A stretch of DNA of 14,843 bases, taken from NCBI GenBank assembly GCA_036490955.1, contig DASXCX010000174.1, positions 1-14,843 on the forward strand. Reading direction: 5' to 3'. Positions 7,099 through 13,843 of this stretch are shown in pieces. How positions within the stretch are numbered: the first letter of the stretch is position 1; every line of letters begins with the position of its first letter. This DNA comes from CAIKMD01 sp036490955 (GTDB taxonomy: Bacteria > Pseudomonadota > Alphaproteobacteria > ATCC43930 > CGMCC-115725). Both the position numbers and the translations under genes were made by a program. The notes below the pieces were generated by a model. That model saw only the letters and a program-made list of their open reading frames with translations, was not told the DNA's origin and ran no database searches.

Positions 7099-8196
7099 AT
7101 GGCACAATCGAGAGAGGTTCTCTTGACCGGAAGCGTGCCGCTGCGGCCGGCGGAGAAAGTCTTTGAGACCGTGGCGCACCATCTCGGCGGCGTCGCGCCG
7201 CGCATACCCGATGGCGAGCAGATCGGCTGGTCGTCGGCGGCGCGCCGCACCTTCGAGCACCATCCCGCGCTCGAAGCCTATCGGCAGGTGCCGCTCAATG
7301 CCGGCGGCAAGGATCCCGTCGACATCTTTCGCCTGCGCCCGGGCTACGCCCCGCGCGACGTCGTTCTCGGCCCCTATGGCTATATCGAGAACGCGACGCG
7401 TTCCTATGTCGCGTTCAAGAAGTTGCGCGACGCCGGAATCATCCCGCAAAAGACGCGGTACCAGGCGACATTGCCCGGCCCCGGCACATGCGCCTTCTGC
7501 ATCGAGCTCGACGCCGACACGATCCTACCGCTCGCGCGCGAAGCGTTGCTGCGCGAGATCGAGGGTATCGCCGCCGCGATCCCGGCTGCCGACCTCGCGA
7601 TCCAGCTCGATATCGGCATGGAAGCCGAGCATGAGGAATTTCTCCGCCGGCCGGAAGCCTGGGACCAACCGCTCCATCGCGTGTTCCATTGGAGCCTGGC
7701 GCAGATGGCCGAATCTGTGGCGTGGATCGCCAATCGGGTGCCGCCTGGGGTCGAGCTCGGCTTTCACATCTGCTCGATCTGGCACCACGATCCCGCCGGC
7801 GGGCAGGACAATCGCGTGCTCGTCGATGCCGCGAACGCCATCATCGAACGGTTGACACGGCGCGTCGATTACATTCACCTCCCCGTCATCCCGGCGCATC
7901 GCCAGGATGATTACGCCGTCTTCCGCGATCTGGGCCTCGCTCCCGAGACCTATCTCTATCTCGGCCTCGTCAATATCCACGACGGCATCGAAGGCGCAAA
8001 ACGGCGGCTCGCGATGGCCGAGAAAGTCGTGCCGTCTTTCGGCGTCGGCTCCTTCTGCGGCCTCGGCCGCCCACCGGCGCCCGACGCGACGGGACCGTCG
8101 AGCCATAGCGATCCTCCGATTCCGGAATTACAGCGCGCGACGCCAGGCACGATCGGCGCGGTGCTCGATCTCCATCGGCAAGTCGCCGCGCTGTAG
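7099..8196 (+). CDS. MetE/UROD-fold protein, His-variant zinc site (protein C)
   Basis: A 365-residue cytoplasmic protein, the most divergent of the four His-class copies. Marks: LTGSVPL (9-15), APRIPDGEQIGW (33-44), ELGFHICSIW with His223 and Cys225, YIHLPVIPAHRQDD with His260 at the position of the canonical Glu, and GSFCGLGRP with Cys320, 60 residues later. Differences from A and B: SIWHH replaces YGDNN after the HxC, a CAFC pair sits at residues 131-134, and a Pro/Ser-rich insertion of roughly 20-25 residues follows the last ligand (about 325-350). The start ATG is 8 bases after GAGGGG. It lies between MetE-like E (12-base gap) and SBP2 (17-base gap), so it is probably co-transcribed with both. 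The altered surroundings of the metal site suggest a different substrate from A and B. The reaction is unknown; family membership rests on ligand spacing and barrel motifs. Confidence 0.85.
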   Translation: MAQSREVLLTGSVPLRPAEKVFETVAHHLGGVAPRIPDGEQIGWSSAARRTFEHHPALEAYRQVPLNAGGKDPVDIFRLRPGYAPRDVVLGPYGYIENATRSYVAFKKLRDAGIIPQKTRYQATLPGPGTCAFCIELDADTILPLAREALLREIEGIAAAIPAADLAIQLDIGMEAEHEEFLRRPEAWDQPLHRVFHWSLAQMAESVAWIANRVPPGVELGFHICSIWHHDPAGGQDNRVLVDAANAIIERLTRRVDYIHLPVIPAHRQDDYAVFRDLGLAPETYLYLGLVNIHDGIEGAKRRLAMAEKVVPSFGVGSFCGLGRPPAPDATGPSSHSDPPIPELQRATPGTIGAVLDLHRQVAAL

Positions 8197-8213
8197 GTGG
8201 GCAGGAGACGAGG

Positions 8214-9260
8214 ATGACGCGCTTCGCGATCGGCATCGTTGTGGGAGCGGTCGGTTGCGCGCTGCTCGCCACGAGTAGCCTTTCGTCAAACGCATATGCC
8301 GATCCGCTGAAAATCCGTATCGGCTATCAGGCCTCGCCGGAGAAGCTCATTCCGATGAAGCTGAGACGCACCGACATCGTACCGCATCTCGGCAAATCCT
8401 ACGATGTCGAGTTCGTGCTATTCCAGGCCTCGTCGGTCGAAGTCACGGGCCTCGCGACCGAAGATATCGACATCGCCACCCTCGGCTATTCCTCGCTCGG
8501 CATCGCCCTCGACGGTGCGAAGATGCAGGATTTACGTTTGGTCGCGGACGGCTATCGCGACGGTGTCGCCGGTGCCTATTCCAACGACTTCATGGTGCTG
8601 AAAGACGGCCCCATCCATGCGGTCGAGGACCTCAAAGGCAAGGTCATCGCCTCGAACGGCGCCGGCAGTGTCGTCGACATCGCCATGCGTTACATGATGA
8701 AGAAGCACGGCCTCGAGGATAAACGCGATTACACCTTGATCGAAGCATCGCTCCCCAACATGTTGCCGATGCTGGTCCAGGGCAAGGCCGACCTCGTCAC
8801 CATGAACGCGATCTATACGCACAATCCCAAGACGCCGGAATCGGCACGGACCTTGTTCGAGGAACGCGACGCGCTGGGCGTCACCGAATTCGCCTTCTAC
8901 TGCGCACGCACCGGCTTCCTCCAGCGCAATCATGCGGCACTGGACGATTTCTTCGAGGACCTAGTCCGGGCGACGCGCTGGATGCTTGCGCCCGAGAACC
9001 GCGGCGAAGCGACGCGCATGCTCGCGGAAATCACGAAGCAATCACCGGAGATTCTCGCCACCTATTATCTGTTGCCCGGCGAGGATGTTTACCGCGATCC
9101 CGATGCGCGGCCTGATATCGCGGCCTTGCAGCACAATCTCGACGCCATGCAGGAACTCGGCTTCATCAAAGCGCGGATCGACGCGGCGAAATACGCCGAC
9201 CTCTCATTCATCGATACCGCGGTCGCCCGACTGAACCAGCCGACCGCCACAAAGCCTTAG
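8214..9260 (+). CDS. ABC transporter substrate-binding protein, NMT1/SsuA-like (SBP2)
   Basis: A 348-residue exported protein. The signal peptide runs to about residue 29 (MTRFAIG, hydrophobic core, SNAYA before DPLKIRIGY). Cys15 lies in AVGC, but the surrounding pattern fits a type I peptidase site better than a lipobox. The body follows SBP1: VTGLATEDIDIATLGYSSLG, AVEDLKGKVIASNGAGSVVD, and KHGLEDKRDYTLIEA, the last shared almost word for word with SBP4. The C-terminus KYADLSFIDTAVARL is again the shared ending. It starts 17 bases after MetE-like C with AGGAG upstream, and MetE-like B follows after 11 bases. It is likely the periplasmic binder of the substrate handled by the adjacent His-class enzyme; that pairing is inferred from order alone. 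The ligand is unknown. Confidence 0.9.
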   Translation: MTRFAIGIVVGAVGCALLATSSLSSNAYADPLKIRIGYQASPEKLIPMKLRRTDIVPHLGKSYDVEFVLFQASSVEVTGLATEDIDIATLGYSSLGIALDGAKMQDLRLVADGYRDGVAGAYSNDFMVLKDGPIHAVEDLKGKVIASNGAGSVVDIAMRYMMKKHGLEDKRDYTLIEASLPNMLPMLVQGKADLVTMNAIYTHNPKTPESARTLFEERDALGVTEFAFYCARTGFLQRNHAALDDFFEDLVRATRWMLAPENRGEATRMLAEITKQSPEILATYYLLPGEDVYRDPDARPDIAALQHNLDAMQELGFIKARIDAAKYADLSFIDTAVARLNQPTATKP

Positions 9261-9271
9261 GGGAATGCGCG

Positions 9272-10312
9272 ATGGCCCATGACATCTATCTCGTCGGCTC
9301 GATGCCGATGGCGAATGCCGAAGCTGTTTTCGCCGCCGTCGGCAGCGTGCTCGGTTCGCGCATCAAGCAAATCCCCGATGGCGAGACCGGCGAACGGCTC
9401 GACTGGATCACCTGGCTCGAAGTCGTCTTTGCGAACAGCGCCACGCTCGAGCAGTCGGACGAACTCTTTCGCGTCCATGCGACCGGCACCGCGCGCAAGC
9501 GCTACAAGCTGCGGCCCGGCAAGAGCATCGCCGATATCCGCTTCGACAATCTTTTCTACGCGGACAAGGCGATCGAATCCTATGCCACCTTCAAGCGGCT
9601 GCGCGACGGCGGCAAAATAGCGCCGGGCACCCGCTTCCAGGTCGATCTCGTGCCGGCGCATTCGGTACTGTGGCTCTTCCTCGCTGAAAACCTGCAAGCA
9701 CCGGTCGACCCGATCTACAACGAGGCGATCAAGCGTGAGATCGACAAGCTCGCCGCGGCGATCCCGCATCAGGATTTGAGCATCCAATTCGATGTCGCCT
9801 CCGCCGTCTTCGCTCGGCTGCAGCGCGAGGACACCGGGGTCTACGGCGACGACAAAACGGCGATGCAAGAGAAATTCGCCGCTATCCTCGCCGATCTCGC
9901 CAATCACGTGCCGACCGATATCCCGGTGCTGTTCCATTTCTGTTACGGCGACAGCAATCATCGCCACGTCGTCGAGCCGATCGATATGGGCGACATGGTC
10001 GATATGGCGACGCGGCTCAACGCCAGGGTGAAGCGGCCGATCGATCTGATCCATATGCCGGTCCCGCGCGACCGCAGCGACGACGCTTATTTCGCGCCGC
10101 TGAAGCAACTCCGACTCCGGCCCGAGACGACACTCGCCCTCGGCCTCGTCCATCACACCGACGGGTTGGAAGGCACGACCCGGCGCATCGCGGCGGCACG
10201 GAAATACGCAAAAGATTTCGCCATCGGCACGGAATGCGGCTTCGGCCGCCGCAAGCCCGAGACCGTTCCCGAGCTGTTGCGCATCCACGCCGAAGCAGCG
10301 AAGCTCGACTGA
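9272..10312 (+). CDS. MetE/UROD-fold protein, His-variant zinc site (protein B, paralogue of A)
   Basis: A 346-residue cytoplasmic protein with exactly the length and landmark numbering of protein A: GSMP (9-12), QIPDGETGERLDW (33-45), FHFCYGDSNHRH with His222 and Cys224, LIHMPVPRDRSDDAYFAPL with His261, and GTECGFGRRKPE with Cys322. Long stretches such as VEPIDM, KRPI and EAAKLD at the C-terminus match A closely, so A and B arose by duplication. Differences cluster around residues 50-75, 95-102 and 134-147, where substrate contacts could differ. ATG 9272 follows AGGGGAA, which overlaps the SBP2 stop. SBP3 follows after 32 bases and belongs to another SBP subfamily than the SBP after A, so the two pairs did not diverge as intact units. 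The reaction is unknown. Confidence 0.88.
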   Translation: MAHDIYLVGSMPMANAEAVFAAVGSVLGSRIKQIPDGETGERLDWITWLEVVFANSATLEQSDELFRVHATGTARKRYKLRPGKSIADIRFDNLFYADKAIESYATFKRLRDGGKIAPGTRFQVDLVPAHSVLWLFLAENLQAPVDPIYNEAIKREIDKLAAAIPHQDLSIQFDVASAVFARLQREDTGVYGDDKTAMQEKFAAILADLANHVPTDIPVLFHFCYGDSNHRHVVEPIDMGDMVDMATRLNARVKRPIDLIHMPVPRDRSDDAYFAPLKQLRLRPETTLALGLVHHTDGLEGTTRRIAAARKYAKDFAIGTECGFGRRKPETVPELLRIHAEAAKLD

Positions 10313-10344
10313 AACGGTGCCGCCGTGAATAGGGGGGACGAAGG

Positions 10345-11298
10345 ATGACTGCTCGCATTCTCGCGGCGCTGGCCGGCCTGACGCTTCTTGTCGCCACGCC
10401 CTGCCTCGCCGCCGATAAGCTTCGCGTCGGCAAGCCCGAGCCGACCGGCTTCGATTTCTCGCCGGTCGAGGTCGGCATCGAGGCCGGCATTTTCGCCAAG
10501 CACAATATCGAGGCCGAAAGCATCGCCTTCGGCGGCGCCGCGCGCGAGCAGCAGGCGCTGATCGCCGGCAGCATCGATATCGCCCTCGGCTCCGGGCTCG
10601 AGCTATCCGCGATCGTCAAGGGCGCGCCCGAGAAAGCGATCGCCGCGATGTATGGCGCGCCGCGCAATATGTGCATCGTCGTGCTGCCGAATTCGCCGAT
10701 CAAGGACCCGTCGCAGCTCAAAGATAAGTCGATTGCCGTCTCCGGCCCCGCCAGCCTCACCGCCTGGGTGGCGAAGGAAACCTCGAACCGGCAAGGCTGG
10801 GGGCCGAACGGCGTCAAGATCGTTGGCCTCGGCAGTATCGAAGGCATGACGGCCCAGATGTTCTCGGGGAATGTCGACGCCTCGGTCGATTCCACCGAGA
10901 ATGCCTACCAGCTCCAGGCGCAAGGCCGCGCCCGCATCCTGATCAGCATGGGTCAGGTGGTGCCGGATTTCCTGACGCATGTGATCTTCGCCTCCAACGA
11001 TGTCATCGCGCGTAACCCCGATCTTGTGCGCCGCTTCCTCGTCGCCTGGTTCGAAACAATCGCTTACATGAACGCACATGAGGACGAGACCATCCGCATT
11101 ACCGATAAGGTGACTGGCCTGACGCCGGAGATCGCAAAAGTTGTTTTCAAGGAGCAGATGCCGATGTTTTCGCTCGACGGCCGCTTCGATCCGAAGGCGC
11201 TTGCCGTGGTCGAGCGCACCTTCAGCGATCTCGCCCTCCTCGATAAAATGCCTGACATGAAGACGCTCTATACCGAGGATTTCCTACCCGAACGTTGA
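10345..11298 (+). CDS. ABC transporter substrate-binding protein, NMT1/TauA-like, distinct subtype (SBP3)
   Basis: A 317-residue exported protein. The signal peptide covers about residues 1-22 (MTARILAALAGLTLLVATPCLA). The mature part begins DKLRVGKPEPTGFDFSPVEV, then EAGIFAKHNIEAESIAFGG, a segment classical for the nitrate/sulfonate/taurine family, then QQALIAGSIDIALGSG, IKDPSQLKDKSIAVSG and a second-lobe segment SGNVDASVDSTENAYQLQA. It lacks the ADLSxxxxAVARL-type ending of SBP1, SBP2 and SBP4 and ends LYTEDFLPER, so it is a separate lineage closer to standard SsuA/TauA-type proteins. A strong AGGGGGGA ribosome-binding site lies 6 bases before ATG 10345. It lies between MetE-like B and MetE-like F (24-base gap). 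The expected role is periplasmic capture of a small solute for an ABC importer encoded elsewhere. The ligand is unknown. Confidence 0.9.
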   Translation: MTARILAALAGLTLLVATPCLAADKLRVGKPEPTGFDFSPVEVGIEAGIFAKHNIEAESIAFGGAAREQQALIAGSIDIALGSGLELSAIVKGAPEKAIAAMYGAPRNMCIVVLPNSPIKDPSQLKDKSIAVSGPASLTAWVAKETSNRQGWGPNGVKIVGLGSIEGMTAQMFSGNVDASVDSTENAYQLQAQGRARILISMGQVVPDFLTHVIFASNDVIARNPDLVRRFLVAWFETIAYMNAHEDETIRITDKVTGLTPEIAKVVFKEQMPMFSLDGRFDPKALAVVERTFSDLALLDKMPDMKTLYTEDFLPER

Positions 11299-11322
11299 GC
11301 CGAGCGCGAAAGGGCCACGCCA

Positions 11323-12570
11323 ATGAGCCAACAGAACACCGACCATATCCAGATCACCCATATCGGCAGCCTGCCGCGGCCGCATGATCTGCTCGACCAG
11401 ATCAAGGCCAAATATACCGGCCAAACCTATGACGAGCCGACCTTCGACCGCACTCTCGCCGCTGCGGTCCAAGACTCGATCCGCCAACAAGCGGCTTGCG
11501 GCATCGATTATGTGACCGACGGCGAATTCTCAAAGCCGGGCTTTTTCTCCTATATCCAAGCCCGGCTCGACGGGTTCGAGCCGCGCAACCAGCGTTTTCC
11601 GATGTTCGAGAAAGAAGTCGCGGCGTTTCCCGAATATTACGCCGAGTATTTCAAAGCTGCGATGCTCGGTGGCGCGGCCGTTCCGATGGTGCCGATGGTC
11701 TGCGTCGGCCCGGTGAAATATAAAGGCGAGACGCTGCTCGCCAACGACATCGCCAATGTGAAAGCCGCCGCCGAGATGGCCGGCATATCGCATGATCACG
11801 TCTTCCTGCCAGCGACAGCGCCCTCGGGCGTCGGCCGCAACGAGTATTACAAATCCGACGAGGAATTCTTCCACGCTCTCGCCGTCGAGCTCGGCAAGGA
11901 ATATCGCGCCATCGCGGAGGCCGGGCTGATCGTCCAGATCGACGACCCCTTCCTGCCCGATCTCTTCGTCGACCCGCATCTCGACGAGAAACAGATGAAG
12001 CGCAAGGCCGAGATCTATACCGAGGCAACGAACGCGGCGATCAAAGGCATCCGGCCCGAGCAGATCCGCTTCCATACCTGCTACGGCATCAATGAGGGCC
12101 CGCGCATCTACGAAGCAGCCCTCTCCGACATCATCCGCTATGTGCTGAAGGTCAAGGCCGGGCAATTCAGCTTCGAATGCGCCAATCCGCGGCACGAGCA
12201 CGAATACCATCTGTTCGAGAATGTGAAAGTGCGTGACGGCGTCGTCGTCTGCCCCGGCGTGATCACCCATGCCAGCAACATCGTCGAGCATCCGGTGCTG
12301 ATCGCCGAGCGGCTGATGCGCTTCGCCAAGCTGGTCGGGCGCGAGAATGTCATGGCCGGGGCCGATTGCGGCTTTTCCTCGCAGGCGCTCTACCACACCG
12401 AAGTCCATCCGACGGTGGTGTGGGAGAAATTCAAGGCGATGCGCGAAGGCGCCGATATCGCGACCGAGGAATTGTGGAAGAAGCGCAAAGCGGCGAAACC
12501 CGCGCGCGCGGCGAAGAAGGCCAAGGTCGCGAAGACGGCGAAACGCACGAAGGCGAAGAAGCGACGGTAA
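11323..12570 (+). CDS. Cobalamin-independent methionine synthase-like protein with Lys/Ala-rich tail (protein F)
   Basis: A 415-residue cytoplasmic protein with the MetE C-terminal barrel only. Marks: ITHIGSLPRP (11-20), YVTDGEFSKPGFFSY (63-77), IRFHTCYGINEGP with His251 and Cys253, FSFECANPRHEHEY with Glu285, and AGADCGFSS with Cys349; the HxC/E/C zinc set is complete. VQIDDPFLPDLF (204-215) is the barrel strand with acidic residues usual in the family. From residue 386 the protein ends in a 30-residue tail in which 26 positions are Lys, Arg or Ala, like the tails of histone H1-like or AlgP-like proteins and unusual for this enzyme family. It is the last gene of the run, 24 bases after SBP3 with AAGGG upstream, and is followed by repeat elements. 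The catalytic-fold call is confident; the substrate (homocysteine or another thiol) and the tail's role are unknown. Confidence 0.9.
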   Translation: MSQQNTDHIQITHIGSLPRPHDLLDQIKAKYTGQTYDEPTFDRTLAAAVQDSIRQQAACGIDYVTDGEFSKPGFFSYIQARLDGFEPRNQRFPMFEKEVAAFPEYYAEYFKAAMLGGAAVPMVPMVCVGPVKYKGETLLANDIANVKAAAEMAGISHDHVFLPATAPSGVGRNEYYKSDEEFFHALAVELGKEYRAIAEAGLIVQIDDPFLPDLFVDPHLDEKQMKRKAEIYTEATNAAIKGIRPEQIRFHTCYGINEGPRIYEAALSDIIRYVLKVKAGQFSFECANPRHEHEYHLFENVKVRDGVVVCPGVITHASNIVEHPVLIAERLMRFAKLVGRENVMAGADCGFSSQALYHTEVHPTVVWEKFKAMREGADIATEELWKKRKAAKPARAAKKAKVAKTAKRTKAKKRR

Positions 12571-12592
12571 AACGCGGCTCTTCCCATTCTCT

Positions 12593-12671
12593 CGTCATTG
12601 CGAGGAGCGTAGTGACGAACCAAGCCTGTGGCTTAAGCAGACTGGGTTGCTTCGCTTCGCTCGCGATGACG
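12593..12671. repeat. Dispersed palindromic repeat (CGTCATTGCGAGGAGC type)
   Basis: A 79-base imperfect palindrome bounded by CGTCAT (12593-12598) and ATGACG (12666-12671). The left half CGTCATTGCGAGGAGCG mirrors the right half CGCTTCGCTCGCGATGACG, and the centre pairs AACCAAGCC against the CTGGGTTGCTT region. Elements with these ends occur as intergenic repeats in many alphaproteobacterial genomes (established knowledge). It lies 22 bases after the stop of protein F and could form a long hairpin that ends or protects the operon transcript. Confidence 0.75.
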
Positions 12672-12696
12672 GCTTAGGAAGATCGCACTTACACGT

Positions 12697-12749
12697 GCCC
12701 GCGAAGGCGGGCATCCAGCGGTTGCGATGGACCCCGCCCTCGCGGGGGT
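12697..12749. repeat. Second intergenic repeat with two GC hairpins, likely bidirectional terminator
   Basis: GCCCGC-GAAG-GCGGGC at 12697-12712 and an imperfect hairpin ACCCCGC-CCTC-GCGGGGGT at 12731-12749 flank a CATCCAGCG...GATGG core. This arrangement (CCCGCGAAGGCGGG ... ATCCAG ... TGGA ... CCCGCC-x-CGCGGG) is a common dispersed bacterial intergenic repeat. It lies between convergent genes and may terminate both transcripts. Together with the 12593-12671 element it fills most of the 219-base spacer; the remainder to 12789 shows nothing. Confidence 0.65.
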
Positions 12750-12789
12750 GACGGTTGTGCGTTTGGTGCAAAGGCAGCCTGGAGAGCCC

Positions 12790-13821
12790 TCACCCCGCCG
12801 CGCAAACCTCGCCATACAGCCGGATAATCGCCTTCACCGTCTCCGGGGTCTTGGCGCGGCCGAGGCCGCATTCCGTCGCCACACCGAAATTTTCGCGCGA
12901 CTTCCGCGCCGCCGCGATCCGCCGCTGCGCCCCGGCAAGGCCGTCGCTCAGATGGATCAGTCCGAGATAAAGCTCCGTCTGCTCCGGCCCTTTGAAATTG
13001 CGCAGCGGCGCGAAATAGGCCTCGTCGTCGCGATCGATCGGCACCGGCATGTGGAAATAGGCGACGGGCCGGCCGGCGCCCGCGACGATCGCGTTCGCCA
13101 ACACGACCATGGCGCCCATGTCTACCGGCTGGATGTGGTGCCGTCCGCCCCAATCGCCGTAGCAGATGTGGTAGCCGAGTTCGACGCCCGCGGGCACGCT
13201 GCGCGCGATGCGGCCGAGGCGAGCGATGACCTGTGTTTCGATATCCGCGAACGGCGCCGGCTGCTGCGCGGCGAGCCGCCCGTCCCACCAGATGATCTCG
13301 CGCACCATGTCGAATTGCACGCAGAGATCCTGATGCGGGATGGCGCGGCAGATCTTGTCGATCTCGCGCAGCATCGCCGCCTCGTAGGCCGGCTCGACCG
13401 ACAGGACCGCATCCTTGGTGCATTGCGAGCCGATCACGTTGATCGGCGTCGGAATCGAGACCTGAAAGCGGACCCCCGGCGCGATCGCCCCGCGGCTGCG
13501 CGCGGCCACGAAATCCTGATACGACGCCCGCGCCTCGCGCGCATAGCCCAGCTCGCCGAACTGCAGCTCTTCCGGCTTCACGCCCGGCGCCAAGCGAAAG
13601 CGCTTGAATCCCGGCCCGCGACCGCCCGGCGGCGCATCTTCCGTTTCGAGCAGCGGATTGCCGAGCAGGACCGGATATTGCCAACTGATCCACACGCGCC
13701 GGCCGCCCGGCTCGCCATCCGGTATGCGCTTCAGATGTGTGCCCAGCGTCGTTCCGGTAAAGCGAAAGACTTCCTCCACATCGGACAGGCCGATGCTGCC
13801 GACGAAATGCGCAGACGGCAT
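12790..13821 (-). CDS. MetE/UROD-fold protein, His-variant zinc site (protein D)
   Basis: A 343-residue cytoplasmic protein. The frame is open upstream to ATG 13902, but that start would overlap the SBP4 gene by 59 bases; the second ATG of the ATGATG at 13824-13819 follows GGGAGGA, and the protein then begins MPSAHFVGSIGL, aligning with the start of A and B. Marks: KRIPDGEPGGRRVW (31-44), ELGYHICYGDWGGRHH with His218 and Cys220, YFHMPVPIDRDDEAYFAPL with His257 in place of the canonical Glu, and ATECGLGRAKTPET with Cys318, 61 residues on. It belongs to the same His class as A, B and C but is not a near copy of any. It is downstream of SBP4 with 22 bases between, so here the pair order is SBP then enzyme, and it converges on the main run. 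The reaction is unknown. Confidence 0.86.
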   Translation of the reverse strand: MPSAHFVGSIGLSDVEEVFRFTGTTLGTHLKRIPDGEPGGRRVWISWQYPVLLGNPLLETEDAPPGGRGPGFKRFRLAPGVKPEELQFGELGYAREARASYQDFVAARSRGAIAPGVRFQVSIPTPINVIGSQCTKDAVLSVEPAYEAAMLREIDKICRAIPHQDLCVQFDMVREIIWWDGRLAAQQPAPFADIETQVIARLGRIARSVPAGVELGYHICYGDWGGRHHIQPVDMGAMVVLANAIVAGAGRPVAYFHMPVPIDRDDEAYFAPLRNFKGPEQTELYLGLIHLSDGLAGAQRRIAAARKSRENFGVATECGLGRAKTPETVKAIIRLYGEVCAAG

Positions 13822-13824
13822 CAT

Positions 13825-13831
13825 TCCTCCC
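13825..13831 (-). promoter_or_regulatory. Ribosome-binding site that fixes the start of protein D
   Basis: The minus-strand sequence GGGAGGA abuts the tandem ATGATG at 13824-13819. Its spacing favours the second ATG (13821) and argues against the upstream in-frame ATG at 13902, which lies inside SBP4. Confidence 0.6.
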
Positions 13832-13843
13832 TGCACGCGCGGG

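Noticed and set aside
5935..7449. 504-codon open frame on the minus strand opposite proteins E and C
   Set aside because: It is antisense to two genes with clear family motifs; its translation is rich in Arg, Ala, Asp and Val without any recognisable domain, as expected from GC-biased codon use read backwards.
8256..8258. Lipoprotein attachment at Cys15 of SBP2
   Set aside because: The AVGC context lacks the usual Leu at -3 and a better type I cleavage site (NAYA before DP) follows.
9257..10288. 343-codon open frame on the minus strand opposite protein B
   Set aside because: It mirrors protein B almost end to end and has no motif of its own; a shorter antisense frame exists opposite the paralogue A for the same reason.
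11530..12408. 292-codon open frame on the minus strand opposite protein F
   Set aside because: Antisense to the conserved zinc-site region of protein F, with no domain or plausible ribosome-binding context.
12593..12749. Possible CRISPR array or tRNA in the convergent spacer
   Set aside because: There are no regularly spaced direct repeats and no cloverleaf; the structure is two palindromic intergenic repeats.
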